64,000 bases of DNA from Pseudorhizobium banfieldiae (GCF_000967425.1 NZ_FO082820.1:2790001-2854000); one strand, 5' to 3'. Positions 1 through 10,530 are shown, numbered from the stretch's first letter. Made by a program: numbers and translations. The notes: a model not told the origin generated them from the letters alone.

Positions 1-1415
1 CCAGGCATTGCGCCAGGCCAGCGTCTTGTTGGTGCCCTCATCCGAATTGTCCGCATTGTAGGTGAAGGTCTCGGCATTGGAGTTCGGATCGAAGTAGTCC
101 GAACCCCACTGACCGATATAGATGTCGTGCTGGCGCGCGCGGTACTTGGTCAGCGTCTGCTTGCCGTCGCCGGGGATGATCTCCAGCTTGATGCCAGCCT
201 GGGCCAGCGTCTGCTGCACGTTTTCGGCAATGCCGGTCACCGGCTGCGTATTGCGCACGTCCATGGTCACCGAAAAGCCGTCGGCAAGTCCTGCCTTGGC
301 AAGCAGTTCCTTGGCCTTCTCGACGTTCAGGCTGTACGGCGTGTCGTTCGACGCTCCGAGCTGGCCGGCGGGAAGGAATGTCTGGTGGATCGTGCCGATC
401 CCCTTGATCAGGGTCTCACCGATCGCGTCATAGTCGACGAGATACTTGAAAGCCTCCACCACCTCGGGCTTCGCCAGGTTCTCGTTCTTCTGGTTCAGGC
501 TGAAATAGTAGATCGTGCCCTTCGGCGCAGATGTGGTGTCGAGACCTTCCTTGTCCGAGATCGCCTGGATGTCGCCGGGCTCGAGGTTCCGGGCCACATC
601 AATATCGCCGTTCTCGAGCGCAAGGCGCTGGCCTGCACTCTCCTTCATGTGGCGGTAGATGACCCGTGCCAGAGGGGCCTTTTCGCCGAAATAGCTGTCG
701 TTCCGCTCCAGCACGACGACCTCGTTCGCACGCCATTCGCGCAGCTTGAACGGGCCCGAACCGGCATAGCCGGTCTTCAGGAAGGCATTGCCGAAATCGC
801 TGTCGTACTTGTAGTCCTCGCTCGGAGTGACTGGCTGAGCGTTCTCCATGACCAGCTTCTTGTCGACGACCGACGCCACAGTCGAGGTCAGCACGTTAAG
901 GACGAAGCTCGGTGCATAGGGCTTGTCGACGGTGAGTACGAACGTGCTTTCGTCGGCGGCCTTCGCCTTCTCTGTGACGTTGTCGCCGGTGAGCCCGAAC
1001 TGGGTCAGCAGGAAGGCGGGGGACTTGTCGAGCTTGACGGCACGCTCGAACGAGAAGGCAACATCGTCCGCGGTGATCGGGTTGCCCGAAGCGAAGGTGA
1101 GGCCAGGCTTCAGCTTGAACGTGTAGGTCAGTCCATCATCGGAGACGGTCCAGCTGTCGGCAAGCTCTCCCACGACCTTCGACGTGTCGTTGAGGTCAAG
1201 CCCGACGAGCTTGTTGTAGGTGTTGGCGGTCACTTCGGCCGTCGAGATCTCGAAGGCTTCCGCGGGATCGAGCGTGATGATGTCGTCGAAGGCCCAGCCC
1301 TGCACCAACGTGTCGGCCGGCGTTGCCGCAAATGCCTGCGGCGCACCGGCCAGAAGCAGCGCCACTGCGGCACTCGTTGCCATCAGGCGCACGCGTTTGT
1401 TCAGCAAGTCGATCA
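1..1415 (-). CDS. ABC transporter substrate-binding protein, family 5 (peptide type), partial
   Basis: Periplasmic solute-binding protein of the dipeptide/oligopeptide (SBP_bac_5) family, which delivers peptides or similar solutes to an ABC permease. The reading frame is open from the ATG at 1415 to the left edge, giving about 471 residues without the C-terminus. It starts with a basic N-region and a hydrophobic signal peptide ending around AFA. It then has the family pattern: an ADSWTVSDDGLTYTFKL stretch and an ITADDVAFSFERAV stretch. AGGGG lies about ten bases before the ATG. A dipeptidase gene ends 48 bases upstream on the same strand, which favours a peptide substrate, but the exact ligand cannot be read. 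Confidence 0.9.
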
Positions 1416-1463
1416 TTGTTCTTGTTCCCCTGTTGATCAGTTGCTTTTCCGGCAGTCGGCCCG

Positions 1464-2513
1464 CTATTCGCGCCAGGCCGACGCCAGGATCCTGAGCCAG
1501 TTCTCCCGGCAAATCTTCTTCAAATCGTCGTCACCGTATCCCGCGCCCCGGAGGGCCGCAACCAGATTTTGAGTGCCTCCGGCATCCCCTATGGCCGCTG
1601 GAATCGTGGCCCCGTCGAAGTCAGATCCGAGGGTGACATGCTCGATTCCCATGCGCTCCACCAGGTAGTCCACATGACGGACTATGTCCGAAATCGGGGT
1701 ATCGGCACTGTCGCGTGCATCGGGCCGCAACATGGTAACGGCGTAGTTCAACCCCACGATACCCTTCGTCTCCCGGATGGCATCGAGCTGCCGGTCGGTC
1801 AGGTTGCGGGCGACGGGTGTCAGGGCATGCGCATTCGAATGGCTGGCGACCAGCGGCTGGTCAGTGGTCTTTGCGACGTCCCAGAAGCCCTGTTCGGTTA
1901 TGTGCGCAAGGTCAACGAGAATGCCCATCCGGTTACAGGCGCGCACCAGCTCGAAGCCCGCCTCGGTGAGCCCCGGCCCCGCGTCCGGCGACCTCGGGTA
2001 GGAGAACGGAACACCGTGGCCGAAGATATTGTTGCGGCTCCAGACCGGTCCCAGCGACCGCAGCCCCGCCGCATAGAAGACCTCCAAATTGTCGAGATCG
2101 GCATCGATCGGCTCGCAACCCTCCATGTGAAGAACGGATGCAAACACCCCGTCTGCCATCGCCTGGCGGATGTCCGCCGTAGAGCGACAGATGCGCCACG
2201 CCCCTGCCCTTTCCAGCCGTAGCGCTATTGCCGTCTTTTCGAGAGCGATCTCGAGCGAGGGTTCGAGCACTAGCGGCGCGGCCAGCGGCGTGTCGTAGTG
2301 GCCGGATGCGTCCGGCTCCTTGAGGATCAGGTCGCCGGACGGGATGTAGATGGCGCAGAAGCCACCTGCGAGCCCACCCGCTCTGGCGCGCGGGGAATCG
2401 ATATGTCCGTTCGTCACCCCGCCGATATACTCGGCAATCGGATCACCGCCCGCCTTCATCGTTCGCCAGAGCCGCAAGAGCACGTCGTTGTGGCCGTCGA
2501 ACACGAGTTCCAT
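1464..2513 (-). CDS. Membrane dipeptidase (peptidase family M19)
   Basis: Zinc-dependent dipeptidase of the renal dipeptidase family, hydrolysing dipeptides. The 349-residue protein has the family metal-site pattern: DGHNDVLLRLW near the N-terminus (H-x-D), HMEGCEPI (bridging Glu), a VASHSNAHAL histidine and LGSDFDG near the C-terminus. I chose the ATG at 2513, where AGGA sits about eight bases upstream and the conserved DGHND follows at once. An extension of 17 residues to 2564 lacks family similarity. It reads into the peptide-binding ABC protein gene 48 bases downstream, so the pair probably forms a uptake-and-cleavage unit for dipeptides. Confidence 0.92.
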   Translation of the reverse strand: MELVFDGHNDVLLRLWRTMKAGGDPIAEYIGGVTNGHIDSPRARAGGLAGGFCAIYIPSGDLILKEPDASGHYDTPLAAPLVLEPSLEIALEKTAIALRLERAGAWRICRSTADIRQAMADGVFASVLHMEGCEPIDADLDNLEVFYAAGLRSLGPVWSRNNIFGHGVPFSYPRSPDAGPGLTEAGFELVRACNRMGILVDLAHITEQGFWDVAKTTDQPLVASHSNAHALTPVARNLTDRQLDAIRETKGIVGLNYAVTMLRPDARDSADTPISDIVRHVDYLVERMGIEHVTLGSDFDGATIPAAIGDAGGTQNLVAALRGAGYGDDDLKKICRENWLRILASAWRE

Positions 2514-2625
2514 GGAATGTCCTGAGAAGCTTGAAAGGGGAGTCGGATGCGGATGTCTCGCCAATCCTATCCAGCACGCCTATGGCCGCAAGCCCAATTT
2601 CGTGATCCTGAACAGCTGAGCAATG

Positions 2626-3546
2626 CTACCAGGCGATCACCTCGCCACCGCGATAGCGTTCCACCTCTTCCAGAAGCCAGGAGCGGAAGGCGACCACGGG
2701 ACGGAAGTCCGTCTTGGTGAGGGGCGCAACTGCGTAATAGGCGCTCGGGCTGCGTACCTGATGCGGATAGGCCTGCACCAGTTGGCCTGTTGCAAGTTCG
2801 GAATCGATCAGGAAGAGCGGCATCAGAGCGACGCCCAGTCCGGCCGCACAGGCCTGCGCGACGCTGCCAAACTGTTCGAACCGCATGCCTTGGGCAGGTC
2901 CGCCGGCAATGCCCATGCTCTGGAACCAGTGAGCCCAGGCACCGGGCCGAGAAGCCATGTGCAACAGCGGCAGGCTCAGGATATCTTCCGGACGCGTGAT
3001 CGGATGCTCCGCAAGGAAGGCGGGGCTGCAGATCGGCGCAACCATTTCCTCCATCAGAAAGGTACAGTCGGCGCCCGGCCAGTCGGGCTGGCCGATATGG
3101 ATCGCCATGTCGATGCCGTCCCGATCGAAGTCGAAGACACCGATGCGGGTGGCGAAGTTCAGCGTGATCTCCGGATGGCGGGCGACGAAGCCTGGAATGC
3201 GGGGCATCAGCCATCGTGTGCCGAAGGTCGGGAGGATCGCGAGGTTCAGGGTGTCGCTATGCCGTTTTGTCATGGCCTGCAGCGAGGCAGACCGTATCTG
3301 CGACAAGGCGGCACCGACCGATTTCGCGTATTCCGCCCCCGCCGATGTCAGCACGACGCCGCGGCTCGTTCGCTCGAAGAGAAGGATTCCCAGCAGGTCT
3401 TCGAGCCCGGAAACCTGCCGGCTGATCGCCCCCTGCGTCAGCGCGAGCTCCTCCGCGGCCGCCGAAAAGCTGCGCAGGCGCGCAACGGATTCGAATGCCG
3501 CAAGCGCAGCAGTGGAGGGAAGCAGTCGTCGACTGAGGCTGGTCAT
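2626..3546 (-). CDS. LysR-family transcriptional regulator (GcvA-like)
   Basis: DNA-binding regulator of 306 residues. The N-terminal winged helix-turn-helix (about residues 10-70) contains FSAAAEELALTQGAISRQV and LLFERTSRGVVLT, typical of the GcvA/AmpR branch. The rest is the LysR substrate-binding domain. It is divergent from the glutaryl-CoA dehydrogenase gene, with 99 bases between the starts, so it probably controls that gene and itself in response to a lysine/tryptophan catabolite. That role is inferred from position only. The dipeptidase gene lies downstream on the same strand with a gap of about 110 bases. Confidence 0.9.
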   Translation of the reverse strand: MTSLSRRLLPSTAALAAFESVARLRSFSAAAEELALTQGAISRQVSGLEDLLGILLFERTSRGVVLTSAGAEYAKSVGAALSQIRSASLQAMTKRHSDTLNLAILPTFGTRWLMPRIPGFVARHPEITLNFATRIGVFDFDRDGIDMAIHIGQPDWPGADCTFLMEEMVAPICSPAFLAEHPITRPEDILSLPLLHMASRPGAWAHWFQSMGIAGGPAQGMRFEQFGSVAQACAAGLGVALMPLFLIDSELATGQLVQAYPHQVRSPSAYYAVAPLTKTDFRPVVAFRSWLLEEVERYRGGEVIAW

Positions 3547-3645
3547 GTTCCGGTATTACTATCAGTCATGGGAGAATGAGTAAACGCGCCTTGCCGTGTC
3601 TAAGGCGCTGACCGATAATCCGGCAACAACAATTGGAGGTTCACC

Positions 3646-4833
3646 GTGAGCGGACGCGCAGCATTTTCCTGGGAAGACCCCTTCCTTCTCGACGACCAGT
3701 TGACCGATGAAGAGCGCATGATCCGCGACGCGGCCGCCGCCTTCGGCAAGTCGGAGCTTCTGCCTCGCATCCAGGACGCCTATCTCAATGAAACGACCGA
3801 GCCGGAACTCTTCCGCCTGATGGGCCAGGCCGGACTTCTGGGTGTGACGCTTCCGGAGAAATATGGCGCGGCCGATGCAAGCTACGTCGCCTACGGGCTG
3901 GTTGCGCGCGAAGTCGAGCGTATCGACAGCGGCTACCGTTCGATGATGAGCGTCCAGTCCTCGCTGGTGATCTATCCGATTTACGCCTATGGCTCCGAGG
4001 AGCAGAAGGACAAGTACCTGCCCGGGCTGGTCTCCGGCGAACTGATCGGCTGCTTCGGACTGACGGAGCCGGATGCTGGCTCCGATCCCGGCGGCATGAA
4101 GACCCGCGCCGAGAAGATCAACGGCGGCTATCGCCTGCGCGGCTCCAAGATGTGGATCTCAAACGCGCCGATCGCGGATGTCTTCGTCGTCTGGGCAAAA
4201 TCGGAAGCTCATAACAATGAGATCCGCGGCTTCGTGCTCGAAAAGGGCATGAAGGGCCTGTCGGCGCCGAAGATCGGCGGCAAGCTGTCGCTGCGTGCCT
4301 CGATCACCGGCGAGATCGTCATGGAGGGCGTGGAAGTTGGTGAAGATGCACTGCTTCCCAATGTCTCCGGACTTAAAGGGCCTTTTGGCTGCCTCAACCG
4401 CGCCCGCTACGGCATCTCCTGGGGCGTCATGGGTGCGGCGGAAGACTGCTGGTTCCGCGCCCGCCAGTATGGCCTCGACCGCAAGCAGTTCGGCAAGCCG
4501 CTCGCCGGCACCCAGCTCTACCAGAAGAAGCTAGCCGACATGCAGACCGAGATCGCCCTCGGCCTGCAGGCATCGCTCCGCGTCGGCCGCCTGATGGACG
4601 AGAAGAAGATGGCGCCGGAAATGATCTCGATCGTCAAGCGCAACAATTGCGGCAAGGCGCTCGACATCGCCCGCCAGGCGCGCGACATGCATGGCGGCAA
4701 TGGCATCCAGATCGAGTATCACGTCATGCGCCACGCGCAGAACCTCGAGACGGTTAACACCTATGAGGGCACGCATGACGTCCATGCCCTGATCCTCGGC
4801 CGTGCCCAGACCGGCATCCAGGCATTCTTCTGA
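3646..4833 (+). CDS. gcdH: Glutaryl-CoA dehydrogenase
   Basis: Cytoplasmic FAD enzyme of the acyl-CoA dehydrogenase family that oxidises and decarboxylates glutaryl-CoA to crotonyl-CoA in lysine, hydroxylysine and tryptophan degradation. The 395-residue length is normal. Visible landmarks are [17 protein letters not shown] (FAD/substrate loop), [18 protein letters not shown], the Arg-rich [17 protein letters not shown] stretch and the C-terminal [16 protein letters not shown] with the catalytic Glu. It starts with GTG at 3646 preceded by GGAGG eight bases upstream. The gene is divergent from a LysR regulator and followed by an aldehyde dehydrogenase. Confidence 0.96.
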   Translation: MSGRAAFSWEDPFLLDDQLTDEERMIRDAAAAFGKSELLPRIQDAYLNETTEPELFRLMGQAGLLGVTLPEKYGAADASYVAYGLVAREVERIDSGYRSMMSVQSSLVIYPIYAYGSEEQKDKYLPGLVSGELIGCFGLTEPDAGSDPGGMKTRAEKINGGYRLRGSKMWISNAPIADVFVVWAKSEAHNNEIRGFVLEKGMKGLSAPKIGGKLSLRASITGEIVMEGVEVGEDALLPNVSGLKGPFGCLNRARYGISWGVMGAAEDCWFRARQYGLDRKQFGKPLAGTQLYQKKLADMQTEIALGLQASLRVGRLMDEKKMAPEMISIVKRNNCGKALDIARQARDMHGGNGIQIEYHVMRHAQNLETVNTYEGTHDVHALILGRAQTGIQAFF

Positions 4834-4842
4834 TACACTGAA

Positions 4843-4875
4843 CCTATGCCGGCGGCCGCTTTCCGCCGGCATAGG
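4843..4875. terminator. Strong hairpin after gcdH
   Basis: A perfect 13-base-pair inverted repeat (CCTATGCCGGCGG and its complement) with a seven-base loop starts nine bases after the gcdH stop. There is no T-run, so it may protect the 3' end or terminate weakly rather than act as a classic intrinsic terminator. Confidence 0.6.
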
Positions 4876-5065
4876 CCGCCGGTGTCGTCGGGGGCCTTGG
4901 ATCGATCTGCAGGAAGGCCTATGTGAGGGAAGCGGAAAGAGCGATCTTGCCGCTATTCACGCCATTTCCCGGGGCTCCTCCGGCGTCCAGCCAGCAGGTT
5001 CTGCCGCCGGCATGTCCGTTCCGGCACCACCGGCTCCGGTCTTCCAGATCACGAAGGTTTACGCG

Positions 5066-6502
5066 ATGCACTCCTATCCCGACGTTCAGCTCTTTATCGA
5101 TGGCACCTGGCGCGACGCCGCCGGCGGCGAGACCATTCCTGTTTCGGATCCGGCTACGGAAGAGGTGATCGGCAAGATTGCACATGCCCGTCAGGCAGAT
5201 CTCGACCTGGCGCTTGACGCAGCTGAACGCGGCTTCAAGACCTGGCGGGAAACCTCTCCTCTCGAGCGTTCGAAGATCATGCGCAAGGCCGCCCAGTTGC
5301 TGCGCGAACGCGTCGGCTACGTCTCCTGGCTGATGACCCGCGAACAGGGCAAGCCGCTGGCACAGTCCAAGGCCGAGATCCTCGGCGCGGCCGACACGAT
5401 CGACTGGTTCGCCGAAGAGGGCCGTCGCACCTACGGGCAGGTCATCCCGTCGCGCTTCAGCGGCGTATCGCAGATGACGGTGAAGCTCCCCGTCGGCCCC
5501 GTTGCCGCCTTCACGCCTTGGAACTTCCCGATCAACCAGATCGTCCGCAAGCTCTCCGCAGCGCTGTGCACGGGCTGCTCCATCATCGTCAAGGCGCCCG
5601 AGGAAACTCCCGCCTCTCCGGCGGAACTGATCCGCGTCTTCGTTGACGCCGGTGTGCCGGCGGGCGTCGTGAACCTGGTCTATGGCATTCCGTCCGAAAT
5701 CTCTGAGTACCTGATCCCGCATCCGGTCATCCGCAAGATTTCCTTCACCGGTTCCACTCCGGTGGGTAAGCACCTGGCAGCCCTGGCCGGCAAGCACATG
5801 AAGCGCGCCACGATGGAACTCGGCGGCCATGCCCCGGCGATCATCTTCGACGATGCCGATCTGGAAAAGGCAATTGAGGTGACCGCGGCCGCGAAGTACC
5901 GCAATGCAGGCCAGGTCTGCGTCGCACCCACCCGCTTCCTGGTGCAGGACGGTATCGCCGATCGCTTCCTCGAAGGTTTCGTGAAGGCGTCCCAGGCGAT
6001 CAAGGTGGGCAACGGGCTGCAAGAAGGCGTGACCATGGGGCCGCTTGCGAACGAGCGCCGCATCCCCGCGATGGAGGAGATGATTCACGACGCCATTTCC
6101 CACGGAGCGGAGTTGAAGAGCGGCGGCAAGCGCATCGGCAACAAGGGACATTTCTTCGAGCCGACCGTGCTCGCAGACGTGCCGACTTCGGCCAAGATGA
6201 TGAACGACGAGCCGTTCGGTCCGCTCGCCATCATCAACCGCTTCTCGTCGGTTGAGGACGCGCTCGAGGAAGCGAACCGCCTGCCCTTCGGGCTCGCCTC
6301 CTACGCCTTCACGGGTTCCGTGAAGACGGCGCACGCGCTGAGCCGCAACATGGAGGCCGGTATGCTGACCATCAACCACAACGGACTGTCGATCCCGGAA
6401 GTGCCCTTCGGCGGCATCAAGGATTCCGGATACGGCACGGAAGGCGGCTCCGAAGCAGTCGAGGCCTACCTGGAGACCCGTTTCGTCACCCAGATGAACT
6501 GA
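5066..6502 (+). CDS. NAD(P)-dependent succinate-semialdehyde dehydrogenase-like aldehyde dehydrogenase
   Basis: Cytoplasmic aldehyde dehydrogenase that oxidises an aldehyde to the acid. It is most like the GabD/succinate-semialdehyde or glutarate-semialdehyde branch. The 478-residue protein has the catalytic Cys285 in [11 protein letters not shown] and the general base Glu251 in MELGGHAP, 34 residues apart as usual, and a [11 protein letters not shown] coenzyme motif. The reading frame continues upstream to 4802, but that part is not aldehyde-dehydrogenase-like. The ATG at 5066 has GAAGG about eight bases before it. Lying 232 bases after gcdH, it may act on glutarate semialdehyde in lysine breakdown; the substrate is inferred. 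Confidence 0.9.
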   Translation: MHSYPDVQLFIDGTWRDAAGGETIPVSDPATEEVIGKIAHARQADLDLALDAAERGFKTWRETSPLERSKIMRKAAQLLRERVGYVSWLMTREQGKPLAQSKAEILGAADTIDWFAEEGRRTYGQVIPSRFSGVSQMTVKLPVGPVAAFTPWNFPINQIVRKLSAALCTGCSIIVKAPEETPASPAELIRVFVDAGVPAGVVNLVYGIPSEISEYLIPHPVIRKISFTGSTPVGKHLAALAGKHMKRATMELGGHAPAIIFDDADLEKAIEVTAAAKYRNAGQVCVAPTRFLVQDGIADRFLEGFVKASQAIKVGNGLQEGVTMGPLANERRIPAMEEMIHDAISHGAELKSGGKRIGNKGHFFEPTVLADVPTSAKMMNDEPFGPLAIINRFSSVEDALEEANRLPFGLASYAFTGSVKTAHALSRNMEAGMLTINHNGLSIPEVPFGGIKDSGYGTEGGSEAVEAYLETRFVTQMN

Positions 6503-6520
6503 GGCGTCCTCGCGCTATGT

Positions 6521-6555
6521 AAAAAAGCCGGCGGATCGATCCGCCGGCCTTTTTA
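6521..6555. terminator. Bidirectional intrinsic terminator
   Basis: A perfect 22-base palindrome (GCCGGCGGATC and its complement, 6527-6548) is flanked by AAAAAA on the left and a T-run on the right. It therefore works on both strands. It lies between the convergent aldehyde dehydrogenase and cysA genes. Confidence 0.95.
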
Positions 6556-6565
6556 CGTATCTCGC

Positions 6566-7588
6566 CTACTCGGCAGCAAACACCTGTGCCCGCCGCAGCG
6601 TCACGAAACCCTGCTCGCCCGCTCGGATCGCCAGTTCCGGCTCCACGTCGAACTCCATATGTTCACCGTCCACCGTGATCGCCATGACGCGACGTCCGCC
6701 GGGCCGATCGAGGACACGCGTGATGGTCGCAGCGATACCGGGCCCCGTAGGTGACCAATCGAGATCACCGGGACGCGCATAGACCTCTGCCGCGCCATCT
6801 TCCACGCCACGAGCAGGCACCGAAGCGCCTCCCGAATAGGCGACGCCGCCGCGCACCTCCGCCGAAAACCGGTTGGCGTCACCGAGGAAGCGGGTCACAA
6901 AGGCAGACTTCGGATCGCGGCAAACGGTCTCCGGTGTTCCCTCCTGCACGATCGTCCCCTCGTTCAGGATCACCACCCGGTCCGCAAGGTCGAGCGCCTC
7001 TTCCTGATCGTGGGTCACGAAGAGCGTGGTAATCCCGAGTTCGTCGTGGATCTCTCGCAGCCAGCGCCGCAGATCGCGGCGAACGGCGGCATCGAGTGCG
7101 CCGAAGGGTTCATCGAGCAGCAGCACTTTCGGATCAACGGCAAGGGCCCGGGCCAGGGCGACACGCTGACGCTGCCCGCCGGAAATCTGTGCCGGGAACC
7201 GTTCCCCCAGACCCTCCAGCCGCACGAGCCGCAACAGATCCTCGACGCGCTGGGCGATCACCGCCTTCTCGCGCTTGACCTTCGAGACCTTCATCCCGAA
7301 GGCGATGTTCTCCGCCACGGTCATGTGCGGGAAGAGCGCATAGTGCTGGAAGACGAAACCGACGCCGCGCTCGCGCACCGGAATGTCCGTCGCGTCCTGC
7401 TCCCCGAAATAGATGTGCCCGCCATCGGCGTATTCGAGCCCGGCGACCATGCGCAGGATCGTCGTCTTGCCGGAACCCGAGGGTCCGAGCAGGGCGACCA
7501 GTTCACCGCTCTCAATGTCCAGCGAGACGTCCCGGACGGCGCGGAAGGTATCAAAAGTTTTGACGACGTGCTCGAGGCGGATCTTCAT
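6566..7588 (-). CDS. cysA: Sulfate/thiosulfate ABC transporter ATP-binding protein
   Basis: ATPase of the sulfate/thiosulfate importer, 340 residues. It has Walker A GPSGSGKTT (about residues 35-43), the signature ISGGQRQRVALARAL, Walker B VLLLDEPFGALDA and the switch His in FVTHDQEEALDLADRV. A short C-terminal TOBE-like regulatory part follows, as in CysA. The gene overlaps cysW by four bases and is the last of the binding-protein-cysT-cysW-cysA set. A bidirectional terminator lies just beyond it. The substrate is deduced from the whole operon. Confidence 0.95.
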   Translation of the reverse strand: MKIRLEHVVKTFDTFRAVRDVSLDIESGELVALLGPSGSGKTTILRMVAGLEYADGGHIYFGEQDATDIPVRERGVGFVFQHYALFPHMTVAENIAFGMKVSKVKREKAVIAQRVEDLLRLVRLEGLGERFPAQISGGQRQRVALARALAVDPKVLLLDEPFGALDAAVRRDLRRWLREIHDELGITTLFVTHDQEEALDLADRVVILNEGTIVQEGTPETVCRDPKSAFVTRFLGDANRFSAEVRGGVAYSGGASVPARGVEDGAAEVYARPGDLDWSPTGPGIAATITRVLDRPGGRRVMAITVDGEHMEFDVEPELAIRAGEQGFVTLRRAQVFAAE

Positions 7589-8481
7589 GGCTTTGGCTCC
7601 ACGGCAGGCACAACCGGCGCAGACAAGGCGGGACGACGAACACGTCCCGCACCCTGCCGCTCCAGCGCGACCTTGGCGATGATGGTGAATACGGCGATGA
7701 CCGCCAGTATGGAGGCCGAGGCGAAGGCGCCGGCCGCCTGGTAGTCATGGTAGAGCAGCTCGATGTGCAGCGGCAGGGTGTTCGTCTGGCCGCGGATATT
7801 TCCGGACACGACGGACACGGCGCCGAACTCACCCATCACGCGGGCATTGCAGAGCACCACCCCGTAGAGCAGGGCCCACTTGATGTTCGGAAGCGTGACG
7901 GAAAAGAAGGTTCGCCAGCCCGATGCCCCGAGCGAGGTCGCAGCTTCCTCGAGGTCCCGCCCCTGCGCCTGCATCAGCGGGATAAGTTCACGCGCCACGA
8001 AGGGTGCGGTGACGAACATGGAGGCAAGCACGATGCCAGGCAGCGCGAACAGCACCTTCACATCGTAGGCGTCGAACAGTGGCCCGAGATAACCCTGCAA
8101 ACCGTAGACGAAAAGATAGGCGACACCGGCGACGATCGGCGAAATCGAGAATGGGATTTCGATCACCACCAGCAGGAAACGGCGACCAGGGAAATCGAAC
8201 TTGGTGATCGCCCAGGCTGCGGCCACCCCGAAGATCGTATTGATCGGGACGGCGATCAACGCGGTTACCACCGTCAGGAAAATGGCGTGGCGTGTGTCGG
8301 GATGAACGAGGGTCGAGGCATAGACGCGCCAGCCTTCCGAGAAGGCCTCGAACCCGATGACGATGAGCGGGGCCAGGATCAGTAGCGCGCCGATGATCAG
8401 TACGAGTGCGATCAGGGACCGGCGGAATAGTGGCTGGTCGCCGACGCGCGGCGGCTTGCGGCCGGGATGGGCGGCAGACAT
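7585..8481 (-). CDS. cysW: Sulfate ABC transporter permease CysW
   Basis: Inner-membrane permease of the sulfate importer, 298 residues, with about six hydrophobic helices. The coupling-loop region EEAATSLGASGWRTFFSVTLP precedes the usual NARVMGEFGAVSVVSG motif of CysW proteins. I start at the ATG at 8481 because the reading frame upstream (to 8877) is only the shadow of cysT. The start is two bases after the cysT stop and the end overlaps cysA by four bases, so the three are translationally coupled. Confidence 0.94.
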   Translation of the reverse strand: MSAAHPGRKPPRVGDQPLFRRSLIALVLIIGALLILAPLIVIGFEAFSEGWRVYASTLVHPDTRHAIFLTVVTALIAVPINTIFGVAAAWAITKFDFPGRRFLLVVIEIPFSISPIVAGVAYLFVYGLQGYLGPLFDAYDVKVLFALPGIVLASMFVTAPFVARELIPLMQAQGRDLEEAATSLGASGWRTFFSVTLPNIKWALLYGVVLCNARVMGEFGAVSVVSGNIRGQTNTLPLHIELLYHDYQAAGAFASASILAVIAVFTIIAKVALERQGAGRVRRPALSAPVVPAVEPKP

Positions 8482-8483
8482 CT

Positions 8484-9305
8484 TCAGTTCCTCACGGTGT
8501 AGCGCAAGGCCCGCGCCTGCAGCAGGTTGGTAATCGCCAGCATTGCAAAGGCCGTGAAGAGCAGGACGGAGGCGATGGCGGCGGCGGCCTGGTAGTCGTA
8601 TTCCTCCAGGCGGATGAAGACGAGAAGAGCCGTGATCTCCGTCGACATGGGCTGGTTGCCGGCGATGAAGATGATGGCACCGAACTCGCCCAGCGAGCGC
8701 GCGAAGGAGAGCGACAGCCCGGCCAGGAGTGCCGGCTTCAGCAGGGGAAAGATCACCTTGCAGAAGATCGTCCAGTCCGAGCCGCCCAGTGATTGCCCTG
8801 CCTCTTCCAGCGCCGGATCGAGATCCTCCAGCACCGGCTGCACCGTCCGCACGATGAAGGGCAGCGACGTGAAGCACATGGCGATCATGATGCCGAGCGG
8901 CGTATAGGCGACTTTGATTCCCAGGTCGGAAAGGAACGAGCCGAACCAGCCGTTACTGGCAAACAGCGCGGTCAGCGAAATTCCCGCAACGGCGGTGGGC
9001 AAGGCGAAAGGGAGGTCGACCATGGCATCGACGAGCCGCCAGCCGGGGAAGCGGTAGCGGGTCAGGACCCAGGCCAACGCCAGACCGAAGACCAGGTTGA
9101 ACGCCGTCGCGCCCAGTGCAGTGAGCACCGTCACGCGGTAGCTTGCCACCGCCCGCGGCGACGAGATGATCGACCAGTAATCGGCAGGACCAAGGCTGGC
9201 CGCCTTGAAGATCAGTGCCGTGAGGGGCAGCACCACGATCAGGCCGACATAGAAGAGCGTGACGCCGAGCGAAAGTGACAGTCCCGGCAGGACATTGCGT
9301 CTCAA
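8484..9305 (-). CDS. cysT: Sulfate ABC transporter permease CysT
   Basis: Second inner-membrane permease of the sulfate importer, 273 residues with about six transmembrane helices. The EEAGQSLGGSDWTIFCKVIFP coupling loop and the SFARSLGEFGAIIFIAGN motif are those of CysT/CysU. It lies 74 bases downstream of the binding-protein gene and directly upstream of cysW on the same strand, so it belongs to one transcription unit. Confidence 0.94.
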   Translation of the reverse strand: MRRNVLPGLSLSLGVTLFYVGLIVVLPLTALIFKAASLGPADYWSIISSPRAVASYRVTVLTALGATAFNLVFGLALAWVLTRYRFPGWRLVDAMVDLPFALPTAVAGISLTALFASNGWFGSFLSDLGIKVAYTPLGIMIAMCFTSLPFIVRTVQPVLEDLDPALEEAGQSLGGSDWTIFCKVIFPLLKPALLAGLSLSFARSLGEFGAIIFIAGNQPMSTEITALLVFIRLEEYDYQAAAAIASVLLFTAFAMLAITNLLQARALRYTVRN

Positions 9306-9379
9306 GCGTATTCCCCTGTTCTTGGAATGCGAAACCCGACGGTCTCTCGACCGCCGGGAGGGTCGTCCTGGGAGACGGA

Positions 9380-10366
9380 TCAGCGGCTGCCGTACAGCGT
9401 GTCGAGCGTGGCGCCGGAGGCGAAGTGCTCCTCCTGAATCTTGCTCCAGCCACCGAAGACATCATCGACGTTGACGAGACGGATATCCGGGAACTGGTCC
9501 TTGAATTCGGCGGAAACCGTTTCGTTGTGGACACGGTGACCGAATTCGGCGGCAATCCGCTGCCCTTCTTCCGTATAGAGGAAGTCGAGATAGCTCTTTG
9601 CGAGATTGCGGGAGCCACGCTTGTCCACCACCTTGTCGACAATCGCCACCGGGAACTCCGCAAGCAGGCTGACGGACGGCACGACCGCGTCGAACTTGTC
9701 TTCGCCATACTGCTTGGCGATAGCGCGGGTCTCGGCCTCGAACGTGATGATCACATCGCCGATCTCGCGCTCGACGAATGTGGTCGTTGCGGCGCGGCCG
9801 CCAGTGTCGAAGACCGGGACGTTGTCGAAAATTTTGCTGATGAACTCTTCGACCTTCTCCTCGTCTCCACCGAAGGCTTCCTTCGCGTAAGCGGTTGCCG
9901 CGAGATAGGTGTAGCGGGCATTGCCCGAGGTCTTCGGGTTCGGGAAGATCACCTGCACGTCGTCGCGCGCCAGGTCGTTCCAGTCCTTGATGTTCTTCGG
10001 GTTGCCCTCGCGCACCAGGAAGGACGGGAAGGAGTAGAAGGGAGAGGCGCTATTTGGGAAATCCTGCTGCCAGTCATCCGAAACGAAGCCCTGCTTCACC
10101 AGGAAGTCGATGTCCGTGACCTGGTTGAAGGTGACGACATCCGCTTCCAGGCCCTCGACGATTGCACGCGCCTGCTTCGACGTACCGGCATGCGACTGGT
10201 CGATGGTGACGCCGGGATTTTGCTTCACAAAGGCTTCGTTCTCCGCCGCAAAAATTTCGCGGGCAATATCATAGGACGCATTGAGGAGGGTGTTCGGCGA
10301 CTGCGCAAAGGCCGGCGCGGCAAACAGGGCGGCGAGAGCAGTGCCAAGGACGAGGAGGCGGTTCAT
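9380..10366 (-). CDS. Sulfate/thiosulfate-binding periplasmic protein
   Basis: Periplasmic sulfate-binding component (Sbp/CysP family), 328 residues. It has a clear signal peptide ending APAFAQ and then the family pattern: NASYDIAREIFAAEN, the ligand-loop region SHAGTSKQARAIVEGLEADV and FPNPKTSGNARYTYLAA. I chose the ATG at 10366, which gives the signal peptide; the reading frame extends to 10501 with no family similarity. It is the first gene of the sulfate transport operon. Sulfur control through a CysB-type regulator is expected, but I could not identify a site. Confidence 0.93.
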   Translation of the reverse strand: MNRLLVLGTALAALFAAPAFAQSPNTLLNASYDIAREIFAAENEAFVKQNPGVTIDQSHAGTSKQARAIVEGLEADVVTFNQVTDIDFLVKQGFVSDDWQQDFPNSASPFYSFPSFLVREGNPKNIKDWNDLARDDVQVIFPNPKTSGNARYTYLAATAYAKEAFGGDEEKVEEFISKIFDNVPVFDTGGRAATTTFVEREIGDVIITFEAETRAIAKQYGEDKFDAVVPSVSLLAEFPVAIVDKVVDKRGSRNLAKSYLDFLYTEEGQRIAAEFGHRVHNETVSAEFKDQFPDIRLVNVDDVFGGWSKIQEEHFASGATLDTLYGSR

Positions 10367-10530
10367 GGAGGTCTCCGGAATTCGTTGATGCCCGGAAGGT
10401 ACCGATTGATCCTTGCGACTGCGAGGAACCGGCGCCCCACGCCGCAGCGCGCATGGGAATTCTGTTCCTTTTATCGGTAGCCGCACGACAGATTCTCCCA
10501 CCGCCAGGAGAGAAGCCCACTTTGGGGTAC

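Noticed and set aside
127..1572. A 481-codon rightward open frame across the first gene
   Set aside because: It is the antisense of the peptide-binding protein gene; its translation is rich in Arg and resembles no family, while the opposite strand gives a complete family-5 binding protein.
4919..6379. A 486-codon leftward frame inside the aldehyde dehydrogenase gene
   Set aside because: It is a GC-rich shadow on the opposite strand; the rightward frame carries all catalytic motifs.
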